In this document: positions 1 through 7,549 of the stretch, in pieces
Layout of the letters: the number at the start of each line of letters is the position of its first letter
How positions within the stretch are numbered: position 1 is the stretch's first letter
Assembly (NCBI GenBank): GCA_035640455.1
Contig: DASQWB010000034.1
Coordinates: forward strand, 41,355-105,354
Source: AC-50 sp035640455
GTDB lineage: Bacteria; Actinomycetota; Thermoleophilia; Gaiellales; Gaiellaceae
DNA length: 64,000 nucleotides
Direction of reading: 5' to 3'
Position numbers and translations under genes: made by a program
Notes under the pieces: model-generated
What the model saw: only the letters and a program-made list of their open reading frames with translations
Told to the model about the DNA's origin: nothing
The model's database searches: none

Positions 1-1
1 G

Positions 2-97
2 GGTGATGCCCCGGCCGTCTTCGTGGTCGCTGGATACCCGATCGACGACCCGGAGCTGACCGAGTTCGCGTCGGAGTTCTGGGCCGAGGACGAGTAG
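2..97 (+). CDS. C-terminal end of an unidentified protein (partial)
   Basis: The frame is open from the window edge and ends at TAG 95-97, giving 31 residues rich in Asp and Glu. The upstream part lies outside the window. The fragment has no motif I recognise, so no function can be assigned. The next gene is convergent, with its 3' end at 168. Confidence 0.45.
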   Translation, partial: GDAPAVFVVAGYPIDDPELTEFASEFWAEDE

Positions 98-167
98 GCG
101 AGGCTGGCCGCTACGCCGCGGCCGGAACCGCTCGCGCCTTGGCGAGTTCCAAGCCGCCCGAGAATCG

Positions 168-857
168 TCAGTAAGCGACCGGCCACCGTCCTCGAGGAAC
201 GAGGTGGCCGTCGCGCAGTCGGAGCCGCCGGACGGCGGTCGCAGCCGCAGCGTCGTCGTTCGTGACGAGGAGGACGGTGGTTCCGCGTTCGGCGCGGATC
301 CGCGCGACGAGGGCGAGCACCTGCGCCGCGGTGTCCGAGTCGAGCGCACCGGTCGGCTCGTCGGCGAGGAGGAGCCGCGGGTCGTTCGCGAGCGCCCGCG
401 CGATCGCGACCCGCTGGCGCTCGCCGCCGGAAAGCGTCGGCGGGCGGCTCGCCGCCCGGTGCGCGAGCCCGACCTCCTCGAGAAGCTCCAAGGCGCGCCG
501 CTCGCGCTCCGGCCGGCTGCGGCCGCGGCCGAGCATCGGCACCTGCACGTTCTCGACCGCCGAAAGGACCGGCACGAGGTTGTGGAACTGGAAGACGAAG
601 CCCACCGTCGCCGCGCGGTACTCGGCCGGGTCGCGCAGCTCGTCGACCCGCTCGCCGCCGACCCGGATCTGCCCCGAGTCGGGCCGGTCGAGCGCGCCCA
701 CGAGGTTGAGCAGCGTGCTCTTGCCGCAGCCCGACGGGCCGGTGACGGCGACGAACTCGCCGGCCTCGGCCTGGAGCGAGACGTCGTCGAGCGCGACCAC
801 GCGCCCCTCCTCGAACGTCTTCCGCACCCGCTCGAGCGCGACGTCGACGCCGCTCAC
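168..857 (-). CDS. ABC transporter ATP-binding protein, LolD/MacB type
   Basis: This is a 229-residue ABC ATPase that would power a membrane permease not present in the window. Visible motifs are Walker A GPSGCGKST (residues 40-48), signature LSGGERQ (142-148) and Walker B LLLADEPTG (162-170), with the FQFHNLVPVLSA Q-loop region typical of the LolD/FtsE/MacB group. The frame is open further upstream, but I chose GTG at 857 because the family N-terminus begins just there and it makes a 4-nt GTGA overlap with the lipoprotein gene. The pairing suggests lipoprotein or small-molecule export across the envelope. The substrate is unknown. Confidence 0.85.
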   Translation of the reverse strand: MSGVDVALERVRKTFEEGRVVALDDVSLQAEAGEFVAVTGPSGCGKSTLLNLVGALDRPDSGQIRVGGERVDELRDPAEYRAATVGFVFQFHNLVPVLSAVENVQVPMLGRGRSRPERERRALELLEEVGLAHRAASRPPTLSGGERQRVAIARALANDPRLLLADEPTGALDSDTAAQVLALVARIRAERGTTVLLVTNDDAAAATAVRRLRLRDGHLVPRGRWPVAY

Positions 858-1270
858 CGCACCTCGATCGTGTAGTGGAGGCGCTTCGAGGCGCTGCGCG
901 CGGTGACGATCGCCTCGAAGGTGAGCGGATGGCCGCGCGAGCGCGCCGGCCAGATCAGCGGCTCCTTCTCGGGCTCCCGCCACGTCCCGACGAAGGTGAA
1001 CGTCTTGCCGCCGTCGACCTTGCCGACCGGAACGCCGCCGAAGAGCACCTGCATCCGGATCCGGGCGCGGATCGGCCGCCCCCGCAGGTCGGTGACGCGG
1101 ACGCTGTAGAGCCACGGCTTGCCGGCGCGCGGATGGTGAGTCGGCGCGTGCAGGACGGCGCGGAAGGGAAGCCGTGCGCGGTGCGGCGTCGGCTTCGCCG
1201 CCGTGTGGTGGGTGCTGCCGCAGCCGGATGCGAGTGCGAGGACGAGCGCTGCAGCGGTCGCGCGCTGCAT
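854..1270 (-). CDS. Predicted lipoprotein with beta-rich domain
   Basis: The 138-residue product starts with a signal peptide (about residues 1-16) ending in a lipobox-like LASGC, so Cys17 is probably lipidated and the protein anchored outside the membrane. After a His/Thr/Pro linker comes a domain of about 90 residues with alternating hydrophobic strands that reads like an immunoglobulin-like fold. I do not recognise the family. The gene overlaps the following ABC ATPase gene by 4 nt, so the two are translationally coupled. It could be the solute-facing or periplasmic part of that transporter (inference). Confidence 0.65.
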   Translation of the reverse strand: MQRATAAALVLALASGCGSTHHTAAKPTPHRARLPFRAVLHAPTHHPRAGKPWLYSVRVTDLRGRPIRARIRMQVLFGGVPVGKVDGGKTFTFVGTWREPEKEPLIWPARSRGHPLTFEAIVTARSASKRLHYTIEVR

Positions 1271-1304
1271 CCAGTCATCCTAGGATCGCGAGCGGCCCGA
1301 GGCG

Positions 1305-1475
1305 CTAGCGTCTCGCGGCGAGGTCGTCGCAGACCTCGCACCGGCGACGACCGACGCCCTTCCCCTCGACGCGGTGCTGGGGCAGGATCTGCTTCCCCTC
1401 GTGGCACTCGTCGTCGTCGTGGTAGACCTCGGGAGTCTCCGGCTCCGATGTGTGAAATGGCGGACACGGGGCCAT
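1305..1475 (-). CDS. Small Cys/His-containing protein (56 aa)
   Basis: A short frame runs from ATG 1473-1475 to TAG 1305-1307. The product is acidic in its first half and basic in its second. It has a CEVC pair near the C-terminus (Cys46, Cys49), Cys24-His25 in the middle and further His at 8, 19 and 34, so a small zinc-binding fold is plausible. Codon use matches the flanking genes. It lies 9 nt downstream of the DUF72 gene on the same strand and is probably co-transcribed. The function is unknown. Confidence 0.5.
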   Translation of the reverse strand: MAPCPPFHTSEPETPEVYHDDDECHEGKQILPQHRVEGKGVGRRRCEVCDDLAARR

Positions 1476-1484
1476 GTCGGGATC

Positions 1485-2252
1485 CTACGACCGGTCGAGG
1501 ATCTCCGGCGGCTCGCGCCCCTCGAGGCGGGCCTTCAGCCACGCGGCGTTCTCGAGCGCGAACCCCTGCCAGTCGTTGTTGAAGTACGCGTAGACGTCGA
1601 TCCGCGCGCGCCAGTCCTCGATCCGGCGCGCCCACCGCTCGAGCTCCTCGTCGGTGTACCGGCCGCCGTCGCTGCCCGTATGGAAGCGGAGGAACGTCCA
1701 GTCGGCGGTCAGCTCGAGGGTCTGGAACGGCCGCCGCGGGTCGTCGCCGACGACGAGCGCGGCGCCCTGCGCGCGGAGCAGCTCGTAGACCTCGTCGCAG
1801 AACCAGCTCGCGTGCCGGAACTCGAAGCAGTGCCGGCCCCGCGGCAGTGCGGCGAGCGCACCGGCGAGGCGCTCGTCGTCGCGGTGGAAGTTCCCGGGGA
1901 GCTGCCACAGCACTGGGCCGAGCTTGGGCGAGCGGGCGAGCGGCACGATCCGCTCGTAGAAGACGGCGATCGACGGCGGCACGTCCGTCAGCCGCTTGAG
2001 GTGCGTCACGTAGCGGCTCATCTTCACCGCGAAGAGGAAGCCGGGCGGGCTCTCCGCCACCCACCGCGCAACCGCCTCGACCCGCGGCAGCCGGTAGAAG
2101 GTGTTGTTGATCTCGACCGTGTCGAAGCAGGACGCGTAGCGCTCGAGCCAGCGCCGGGGCGGGAGCCCTTTCGGATAGAAGATCTCCCGCCAGTGCTTGT
2201 AGTTCCAGCCGCTGCAACCTATGCGGACAGCGCCGCCGCGAGCTTTCGGCAC
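1485..2252 (-). CDS. DUF72 family protein (YecE-like)
   Basis: The 255-residue protein carries the DUF72 hallmarks: RIGCSGWNYKHW near the N-terminus, FDTVEINNTFYRLP around residues 43-56, FAVKMSRYVTH, a central WQLPGNF, and a C-terminal YAYFNNDWQGFA. The fold is a TIM barrel of unknown biochemical role; links to metal or nucleotide chemistry have been suggested for the family but are not settled. GTG at 2252 is the only usable start before the conserved core, which makes the gene overlap the end of the preceding phosphatase gene by 34 nt. The two are probably one transcript. Confidence 0.85.
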   Translation of the reverse strand: MPKARGGAVRIGCSGWNYKHWREIFYPKGLPPRRWLERYASCFDTVEINNTFYRLPRVEAVARWVAESPPGFLFAVKMSRYVTHLKRLTDVPPSIAVFYERIVPLARSPKLGPVLWQLPGNFHRDDERLAGALAALPRGRHCFEFRHASWFCDEVYELLRAQGAALVVGDDPRRPFQTLELTADWTFLRFHTGSDGGRYTDEELERWARRIEDWRARIDVYAYFNNDWQGFALENAAWLKARLEGREPPEILDRS

Positions 2253-3019
2253 AGCTCCGGCGTACCCGCTGCCACGACGCGCGAACGCGCGCCCACGTCG
2301 AGCGGCGCGGCATCGAAGGGCGGCGTCTCGACGAGCTCGATCGCCAGGCCGCGCTCACGCACGAGGAGCTGGGCGGCCGCGAGGTCGACGGCCCGCGCCG
2401 GCTTGAGCGAGCAGACGCCGTCGAGGCGGCCGGCGGCGAGGTTGCAGAGCGCGAGGGCGAGCGAGCCCATGATCCGCAAGCGATAGGCGAGCCCGACGAC
2501 GTGCGCCGCACGCTCGGCGACGAGCGACGTCAGCGTCGCCTCGAAAGCGAGCGTCTCGATCTCGTCCTTCGGCCGCTCGCTCCCGAGCGGCCGGCCGCCG
2601 AGGAAAGCGCCGACGCCGCGCCGCGCCGTCCACTCCTCGCCCGACCCGAAGTCGTAGAGGTAGGCGAACTCCACGTCCGCCATCGTGTCGCCGTCGGCGA
2701 CCGCGATCGACAGGCAGAAGTGCGGCAGGCCGCGCTTCGCGTTGAGCGAGCCGTCGATCGGGTCGACGACGACGCGGAGCCGTCCGCCCGCGCCGAACCG
2801 CCGCTCGCCGAGCTCCTCCGAGACGAGCACGAAGTCCTCCCCGGTCTCCTCGAGCCGGCCCAGGATCGCCGCTTCCGCAGCGGCGTCGATCGCGGTCGTC
2901 TCGTCGCCGCCCTCGCCCGCGCCGACGACCGGCTCCCGCGCCGCGCGCCCCGGCAGCTCGACGAGCACCCGCCGCACGTCCTCGGCCGCCGCGCGGCACG
3001 TCTCGAGCCAGGGCTCCAC
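2219..3019 (-). CDS. Inositol monophosphatase family protein
   Basis: The 266-residue enzyme belongs to the Mg-dependent IMPase/FBPase/CysQ superfamily, which hydrolyses phosphate monoesters. The metal-site motifs are present: Glu69-Glu70 (SEELGE), DPIDGS at 87-92 and a variant of the WDxAA motif, AVDLAA with Asp213. The Trp of that last motif is replaced, so the substrate may not be inositol phosphate. The GTG at 3019 was chosen because the family start lies there; the open frame upstream runs through a dispersed repeat. The DUF72 gene follows with a 34-nt overlap. Confidence 0.8.
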   Translation of the reverse strand: MEPWLETCRAAAEDVRRVLVELPGRAAREPVVGAGEGGDETTAIDAAAEAAILGRLEETGEDFVLVSEELGERRFGAGGRLRVVVDPIDGSLNAKRGLPHFCLSIAVADGDTMADVEFAYLYDFGSGEEWTARRGVGAFLGGRPLGSERPKDEIETLAFEATLTSLVAERAAHVVGLAYRLRIMGSLALALCNLAAGRLDGVCSLKPARAVDLAAAQLLVRERGLAIELVETPPFDAAPLDVGARSRVVAAGTPELCRKLAAALSA

Positions 3020-3031
3020 GACCGCCGACCC

Positions 3032-3107
3032 TAAGGCACCACTTGCGGTGCCGCCATCAGGACGTGCGGGTTTCCCGCACGTCCGTCTGAAATGACCGGT
3101 CGACACG
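3032..3107 (-). repeat. Two-hairpin dispersed element, copy 1
   Basis: This is one of five related ~75-bp elements. Hairpin A pairs ggcacc at 3035-3040 with ggtgcc at 3047-3052. Hairpin B is a perfect 10-bp stem with a 3-nt loop at 3061-3083 (gacgtgcggg / cccgcacgtc). The conserved tail at 3087-3107 holds tctgaaatgaccggtcga. This copy lies between two divergent genes, so unlike the others it does not follow a stop codon. There is no T-tract. Confidence 0.85.
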
Positions 3108-3145
3108 CTTGCCGGCGCATCCGTCGCCGGAACTAGGATCGGTTC

Positions 3146-3967
3146 GTGACCACGATCGTCGAGCTCGCCGAGGACCGGGTGGTCGAAGGCGTCTACGGCG
3201 TGGCGCGGAAGGAGCGGCTGCGGACGAAGGCGGGAACGCCGTACCTCGCGCTCGAGCTTGTCGATCCGAGCGGCCGCATCGACGCGCGCGTGTGGCAGGA
3301 CGTCGAGCTCCTCGACGGCCGCTTCGGGGAGGGCGACGCCGTCCGCGTCCTCGGGCGAGTCGAGCGCTTCCGCGACCGGCTCCAGCTCGCCGTCCGCTCG
3401 ATCGAGGCCGCCGCCGACGTCGACCCGCAGACGATGACGCCCGCGCTCCGCCGCGACGCGGACGAGCTCGAAGGATTCCTCGAGTTCCTGACGGCCGAGA
3501 TCTCGCACGCAAGCCTGCGACAGACAGTCGAGGCCGTGCTCGCCGACCGCTCGCTCCGCGACTTCCCCGCGACCCTCGAGGACCACCACTCGTACGCGGG
3601 CGGGCTGCTCGAGCACACGGTCGGCGTGGCGACGCTCTGTCGCGAGACGGCGCAGCTCCACCCGCGGCTGCGCGTAGACCTGCTGCTCGCGGCCGCGCTT
3701 CTCCACGACGTCGGCCGGACGGTCGAGCTCGGCCGTGGGCCCGTCTTCAGGCAGACGGACGAGGGTCGCCTCCTCGGCCACGTCCATCTCGGGCTACGGG
3801 TCGTCGACGAGCACGCGGCTGCGCTCGCCCCTAACGCGAGGACGGAGCTCCTTCATGCGATCGCGGCGCACCACGACGCCCGGGCCGCCCGGACGGCCGA
3901 GGCCGCCGTCCTCTACCACGCGAACCAGCTCGACGCCGTCGCGGCCACCCGACCCGTAAGCGAGTAA
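3146..3967 (+). CDS. OB-fold/HD-domain exonuclease, YhaM-like
   Basis: The 273-residue protein has an N-terminal OB-fold (about residues 5-95) followed by an HD phosphohydrolase domain with His147-His148, the YAGGLLEHT segment (His157) and LLHDVG (His187-Asp188). This order matches YhaM/CBF1 3'-to-5' exoribonucleases, which trim short RNA and single-stranded DNA using divalent metals. At 273 residues it is somewhat shorter than the Bacillus protein (about 310). GTG at 3146 gives an N-terminus that begins directly with the OB fold. The transporter gene starts right after the stop codon. Confidence 0.8.
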   Translation: MTTIVELAEDRVVEGVYGVARKERLRTKAGTPYLALELVDPSGRIDARVWQDVELLDGRFGEGDAVRVLGRVERFRDRLQLAVRSIEAAADVDPQTMTPALRRDADELEGFLEFLTAEISHASLRQTVEAVLADRSLRDFPATLEDHHSYAGGLLEHTVGVATLCRETAQLHPRLRVDLLLAAALLHDVGRTVELGRGPVFRQTDEGRLLGHVHLGLRVVDEHAAALAPNARTELLHAIAAHHDARAARTAEAAVLYHANQLDAVAATRPVSE

Positions 3968-4801
3968 GTGCTCGCGGTCCTGCTGGCGCTCGGCGCGAGC
4001 GCCACCTGGGGACTTGCCGACTTCTACGGGCCGCTGAAGGGACGCCGACTCGGTGCCCTCCGCACGCTCCTCTACGTCCAGGTCGCCGGGCTGACGGCGA
4101 TCGCGCTCATCGTCGCGGCGCGCGCACGAGGGCCTGCGCACCCGGCGGCCTTCTTTGCCGTGCCGGCCGCGATCTCCGGCACCCTCGGCCTCTACTCGTA
4201 CTACCGAGGCATGGCGGTCGGCGCCATGAGCGTCGTCGCGCCGATCGCAGGCGCCTCGGCCGCGATCCCGGTCGTCTTCGGTATCGCCACGGGCGATCGG
4301 CCGTCCGTCGTGACCGGCTTCGGCATCGCGGCTTCGCTGATTGGAGTCGTGCTCGCTTCGCGGGAACGCCGCCCAGGCGGCTCCCGTGTCGCCGCCGGAG
4401 TCGGCCTCGCCCTCCTCGCGGCGATCGGGTTCGGGTGCTACTTCCCGCCTATGCATGCCGCCGGAAGGGCCGACTTCTGGTGGGCCGCGCTGCTCTTCCG
4501 CATCACGTCGACCTCGGTGATCGTCGTCGCTGCGCTTCTTCGCCGCCCGCCGCTTCGGATCGACCGGGCCGACGCTCTCTTCCTCGCCCTCGTCGGCGTC
4601 GGCGACATGACCGGAAACCTCCTCTTCGCAGCCGCCTCGTCACGCGGGCTCGTCAGCGTCACCTCGGTGCTGGCCTCGCTCTACCCGATCGTGACAGTCG
4701 CCCTCGCGAGAACCGTGCTCCAGGAGCGGGTGGCGCGAACGCAGCAGGCCGGAGTCGTCCTGACGCTCGCCGGTGTCGCGCTGATCTCGGCCGGCTACTA
4801 G
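3968..4801 (+). CDS. EamA/DMT family transporter
   Basis: This 277-residue membrane protein has about ten predicted transmembrane helices in two repeated halves (roughly 1-130 and 140-277), as in drug/metabolite transporters of the EamA family. The repeat ends carry the usual features, for example YYRGMAVGAMSVVAPIAG in the first half and ASSRGLVSVTSVLASLYP in the second. The start GTG directly follows the TAA of the YhaM-like gene, so the genes are coupled. The substrate cannot be read from the sequence; family members export amino acids or other metabolites. Confidence 0.85.
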   Translation: MLAVLLALGASATWGLADFYGPLKGRRLGALRTLLYVQVAGLTAIALIVAARARGPAHPAAFFAVPAAISGTLGLYSYYRGMAVGAMSVVAPIAGASAAIPVVFGIATGDRPSVVTGFGIAASLIGVVLASRERRPGGSRVAAGVGLALLAAIGFGCYFPPMHAAGRADFWWAALLFRITSTSVIVVAALLRRPPLRIDRADALFLALVGVGDMTGNLLFAAASSRGLVSVTSVLASLYPIVTVALARTVLQERVARTQQAGVVLTLAGVALISAGY

Positions 4802-4802
4802 C

Positions 4803-5174
4803 CTAGAAAGGGAGCTCTTCTACGCGGCGCGCGATGTCGTCGCGGATCTCGCGGGCGTCGGTGAGGCAGAGACCTGCGGGGTCGGGCAGGTTCCACTCGA
4901 CGTAGCGCTTGCCGGGGAGGACCGGGCACGCGTCGCCGCAACCCATCGTCACGACGAGTTCGGCCCACTCGACGTCCTCGCGCTCGAGGCGCCTCGGCAC
5001 TCGCCCGCCGAGGTGGAGCCCGACCTCGTCCATGACATCCACCACGACTGGGTGCAGCGCGTCGGCGGGGTCGGATCCGGCCGAGCGCGCCGAGCCGCCC
5101 CGCCGCTCGTAGAAGGCCTGCGCCATCTGCGAGCGGCCGGCGTTCTCGACGCAGACGAAGAGGACGTTCGTCAT
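4803..5174 (-). CDS. arsC: Arsenate reductase, low-MW phosphatase type
   Basis: The 123-residue protein has the CX5R loop VCVENAGRS (Cys8, Arg14), the acid loop NLPDP (Asp98) and the extra cysteine pair in MGCGDACP (Cys79, Cys83) that separates ArsC from plain tyrosine phosphatases. It reduces arsenate to arsenite with electrons from thioredoxin or mycothiol. The ATG at 5172-5174 overlaps the arsR stop by 4 nt. The frame is open further upstream, but that region is the arsR gene in another frame. No arsenite efflux gene lies next to it. Confidence 0.88.
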   Translation of the reverse strand: MTNVLFVCVENAGRSQMAQAFYERRGGSARSAGSDPADALHPVVVDVMDEVGLHLGGRVPRRLEREDVEWAELVVTMGCGDACPVLPGKRYVEWNLPDPAGLCLTDAREIRDDIARRVEELPF

Positions 5175-5497
5175 CCGCCGAGCGCTCCGCGCAGCGACTC
5201 GATCGCCTCGGGCACGAGCCGGTAGTACGCCCACGTGCCGCGCCTCGTCGACTCGACGAGCCCGGCCTCGCGGAGGATCCGGAGGTGGTGCGAGATCGTC
5301 GGCTGCGAGAGATCGAACGCCGTGTTCAGGTCGCAGACGCAGACCTCCTCGGCCGCTGCGAGCCGATTGACGAGCGCCACGCGCGTCGGATCGGCAAGGG
5401 ACTTGAAGCGCGCCGCAAGCTCCTCGCGCGCCTCCTGCGGGAGGGGCGGCGTGTTGGGGCCGCAACAGATCGGCTGGAGAACCGGAAGGGTCTTCAT
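5171..5497 (-). CDS. arsR: ArsR/SmtB family arsenic-responsive repressor
   Basis: The 108-residue winged-helix protein contains the arsenic-sensing CVC segment (residues 53-55 in EVCVCDL) directly before the recognition helix region DLSQPTISHHLRIL. Two more cysteines at 11-12 could complete the arsenite site. ATG 5495-5497 is the likely start; an in-frame TTG at 5503 is possible. The start codon itself lies inside an operator-like inverted repeat, which fits autorepression. arsC follows with an ATGA overlap, and arsM, the presumed divergent partner, is now about 2 kb away beyond an inserted element. Confidence 0.9.
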   Translation of the reverse strand: MKTLPVLQPICCGPNTPPLPQEAREELAARFKSLADPTRVALVNRLAAAEEVCVCDLNTAFDLSQPTISHHLRILREAGLVESTRRGTWAYYRLVPEAIESLRGALGG

Positions 5498-5512
5498 TGA
5501 CAAGCATCAATG
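5495..5512. promoter_or_regulatory. ArsR operator-like site 1
   Basis: An inverted repeat cattga-6 nt-tcaatg overlaps the arsR start codon. It has the same layout, and a shared acaag core, as site 2. A weak promoter, ttgtcg (5533-5538) and tacatt (5509-5514) on the minus strand, would be covered by both sites and would give an almost leaderless arsR mRNA (inference). Confidence 0.65.
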
Positions 5513-5529
5513 TAACAGCTAGCTTGCTT

Positions 5530-5547
5530 CATCGACAAGTTTCGATG
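5530..5547. promoter_or_regulatory. ArsR operator-like site 2
   Basis: An inverted repeat catcga-caagtt-tcgatg matches site 1 in spacing and core. Fourteen bases of it (5533-5546) recur exactly at 7552-7565, just ahead of the arsM ribosome-binding site. The inserted element begins directly after this copy. Confidence 0.7.
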
Positions 5548-5565
5548 TTATCTCCTTCATGCACG
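5547..5565. repeat. Left terminal inverted repeat of the inserted unit
   Basis: Read inwards it matches the inverse of 7531-7549 at 16 of 19 positions; the mismatches are at the 4th, 7th and 12th base. It sits immediately after the 14-bp direct repeat. Confidence 0.65.
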
Positions 5566-5593
5566 TCCGGGGAAGGGAGTACGTTCGGGGTGA

Positions 5594-6439
5594 ATGCAGG
5601 GCGTTAGCACGAGATTCGAGTTCGGAACCTCGACTCGGATCGTCTTGGGAGCCACGCTCGCGAGCGCGGGGATTGGCCTTTGGTTGGCCCTATTGCAGGT
5701 TCAGGGGTGGACGATGCCCAAACCTGTAGCCCTTGCCATGCTCGTCATCCTGGCCGCGGTCATCGCTGTAGGTGTATCGATGATCGTGACCGAAGCCGTT
5801 CGCTGGATTAAGCAGGTTCTCGAACATCGTGCTACCAGTCCATCCTGGGTAGCGTCTGACGCTCCCGGTCTCGCGGACTACGAGGCGGACGGAGTTCGCG
5901 CCCAGGAGCGGTTCACCAGCGAACTTGAGAAGATGAATGACGACACCGAATCCCTGGGTAAGAAGCTCGACCGACACGCCAAGCGGATGGAGCGACTCAA
6001 AGGAAAGAGCGCGAAGAAGCGGCAACGAGCAGCGAACCGTTCGGCTAAGAGAATGAATAGGAGCGCGGTCTACATCGAGAAACGGCTTGCCTTGCTCAAG
6101 GCGCTCGTAAAGGACATCGAACGGAACTACCGCGGACTGATTATGGCCGGGACGATCGAGACTGACGATGATTTCCAGGCGGTTTTAGAGCTGCGTAACG
6201 TACTTGACACTGGTCGCGCTACAACGGAGGGGACCCTCGCGTCAGTTGCGGAATACCGCGCCTCAGTAGAAGAGACTGAGGCGCTGAACCTCTCCCGCAC
6301 GGTGCGTAGTGCCAGTGGGCGGCTTGCGAAAGCGCTGAGGGGTATCGAAGCGACGTTTAAGGCTCATAAAAAGGCCTCGGCAGGCCTCGTCCGGGATTTG
6401 GATAAGAGCCTTGACGAGTGGCGACGGAGTCAGGGATGA
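5594..6439 (+). CDS. Unknown membrane/coiled-coil passenger protein
   Basis: The 281-residue product has two predicted transmembrane helices (about 15-36 and 43-67), then a long charged helical region rich in Lys, Arg and Glu with coiled-coil character (about 95-180 and 200-275). No enzymatic motif is visible and I do not recognise the family. Codon use and GC are lower than in the surrounding chromosome, which indicates transfer. Its last 10 nt overlap the 3' end of the convergent transposase gene, and it lies between the terminal repeats, so it looks like a passenger gene. A role as membrane-bound partner or fitness factor is only conjecture. Confidence 0.7.
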   Translation: MQGVSTRFEFGTSTRIVLGATLASAGIGLWLALLQVQGWTMPKPVALAMLVILAAVIAVGVSMIVTEAVRWIKQVLEHRATSPSWVASDAPGLADYEADGVRAQERFTSELEKMNDDTESLGKKLDRHAKRMERLKGKSAKKRQRAANRSAKRMNRSAVYIEKRLALLKALVKDIERNYRGLIMAGTIETDDDFQAVLELRNVLDTGRATTEGTLASVAEYRASVEETEALNLSRTVRSASGRLAKALRGIEATFKAHKKASAGLVRDLDKSLDEWRRSQG

Positions 6440-7347
6440 ATCGGCCTAACCAGACCTTCGAAGGTAAGGGGGTCGCCTTCCACCAACCTCAGGATCGTGT
6501 CGCGGAACAGGTGCGGGTTGTCCCGATTGTTGAAGCGGAACGCGAACTCGTCGAGGTAGGCCTGTAGATGCTTCTTGCTCAGCTTGTGATAGCTCCCGAT
6601 CACCGCCCGATCAAAGAGGCTCCACGCGCTCTCGACGGTGTTGGTGTGAACGTCGCCCCTGACCCATTCCTCGGCGGCGTGGTTGACCCACTCGTGCCGG
6701 GTGTTGTGGTCGGCCACGCCACGGTAGGAGCGATGCGAGTCCGTGTAGATCGCCTCGGCGTCCCCGCTGACCACGTCTTGCAGGAACGCCTTCACGGTGC
6801 GCGACTCGGCATCGGCGACGACGCGGACGCGCAGTTCGCCCCCGCGCTCGATAGCGCCGAGGACGACGCTCTTGTTCGCCATCCGGCCACGCGCGGCCTC
6901 GGCTCGACTGGCGAATCCGGTGCGCTTGCCACCAACGTAGGTTTCGTCGGCTTCCACGATCCCCGCGAGCATTTCGCGCCCGCCGTCGTCCATGGCGGAG
7001 CGGATACGGTGGCAAAGGTACCATGCGGTTTCGTAGCTGCCGATCTTCAACATGCGCTTGAGTTGCAGCGCCGAAATTCCCTTCTTGGACTCACAGATCA
7101 GGTAGACGGCCGCGAGCCACTTCCACAGAGGCAGGTGCGAATCGTGGAACACCGTTCCGGCGGTGACAGAGAAACGGTTGCGGCATGAGTTGCAGTCGAA
7201 TTGCTTCCTGGTCTTTATCCGTGACACGCTCTTGGACTCGCACTTCGGGCACGTCACGCCGTCCGGCCAGCGCAGAGCTTCCAGGTAGTCGCGGCAGCGG
7301 TCGTTGCTTCCGAACTGCTCTACCAGGTCGGCAAGGTTCATGTCCAC
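6430..7347 (-). CDS. IS1595 family transposase (ISXO2-like)
   Basis: The 305-residue protein has an N-terminal zinc ribbon (Cys33, Cys36, Cys52, Cys55) followed by the ISXO2-type DDE domain: EADETYVGGK with Asp134, YTDSHRSY with Asp203, and HTNTVESAW with Glu239 (or Asn236) as the third acidic or related residue. Length and order match intact IS1595 transposases, and I see no frameshift, so the element may still be active. The start is GTG 7347 or ATG 7341. A divergent small gene begins 15 nt away. Confidence 0.9.
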   Translation of the reverse strand: MDMNLADLVEQFGSNDRCRDYLEALRWPDGVTCPKCESKSVSRIKTRKQFDCNSCRNRFSVTAGTVFHDSHLPLWKWLAAVYLICESKKGISALQLKRMLKIGSYETAWYLCHRIRSAMDDGGREMLAGIVEADETYVGGKRTGFASRAEAARGRMANKSVVLGAIERGGELRVRVVADAESRTVKAFLQDVVSGDAEAIYTDSHRSYRGVADHNTRHEWVNHAAEEWVRGDVHTNTVESAWSLFDRAVIGSYHKLSKKHLQAYLDEFAFRFNNRDNPHLFRDTILRLVEGDPLTFEGLVRPIHP

Positions 7348-7362
7348 GGCTAGGAGGCTCCG

Positions 7363-7518
7363 GTGGGTAGACCGAGGAAAGACCCGCGCGAGTGGATAAC
7401 CGAGCAGGCGATCAAGAAGCTGTTTCCGAAGCGAGCCGTTAAGCAGTTGAAAAAGGCCGCCGAGGAAGCAAAACCGCCGTCCGAAAAGCCATCCACTAAG
7501 AAGGATTCTAAGCCGTGA
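7363..7518 (+). CDS. Small basic passenger protein (51 aa)
   Basis: The frame starts at GTG 7363-7365 behind a strong aggagg (7352-7357) and stops at TGA 7516-7518. The product is Lys-rich (about a quarter Lys/Arg) with a predicted amphipathic helix containing EQAIKKLFPKRAV and a Pro/Ser/Lys tail. It is transcribed away from the transposase and lies inside the terminal repeats. The function is unknown; DNA binding or assisting transposition is possible from its charge and location. Confidence 0.55.
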   Translation: MGRPRKDPREWITEQAIKKLFPKRAVKQLKKAAEEAKPPSEKPSTKKDSKP

Positions 7519-7530
7519 ATCGGACGGAGC

Positions 7531-7549
7531 CGTGCATCAAGGGGACAAC
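7531..7549. repeat. Right terminal inverted repeat of the inserted unit
   Basis: It reads cgtgcatcaaggggacaac on the plus strand and is the inverse of the left repeat with three mismatches. The second copy of the 14-bp direct repeat starts two bases further on. Confidence 0.65.

Larger units (their letters stand above)
5547..7549. mobile_element. Transposon-like unit with IS1595-type transposase and passenger genes
   Basis: The 2003-bp unit begins with a 19-bp terminal repeat (5547-5565, starting gttatctcc) and ends with its inverse (7531-7549); 16 of 19 positions match. A 14-bp direct repeat, cgacaagtttcgat, abuts the left end (5533-5546) and lies 2 nt outside the right end (7552-7565). Inside are a 281-residue membrane/coiled-coil protein, an intact IS1595-type transposase and a 51-residue basic protein. 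GC content is visibly lower than in the flanks. The passenger and transposase genes overlap at their 3' ends, so both belong to one unit. IS1595 elements usually duplicate 8 bp, so the 14-bp repeat is atypical. Confidence 0.7.

Noticed and set aside
204..1582. Long overlapping plus-strand frames opposite the ABC ATPase, lipoprotein and DUF72 genes
   Set aside because: They are Arg/Pro-rich antisense frames caused by high GC; the minus-strand frames carry the real motifs.
6430..7347. Calling the insertion sequence only around the transposase gene, with ends near 6430 and 7520
   Set aside because: The passenger gene overlaps the transposase 3' end and no inverted repeat is found there; only gaatcgg-type direct similarity at 6438 and 7517 is seen. 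The outer 19-bp repeats fit better.
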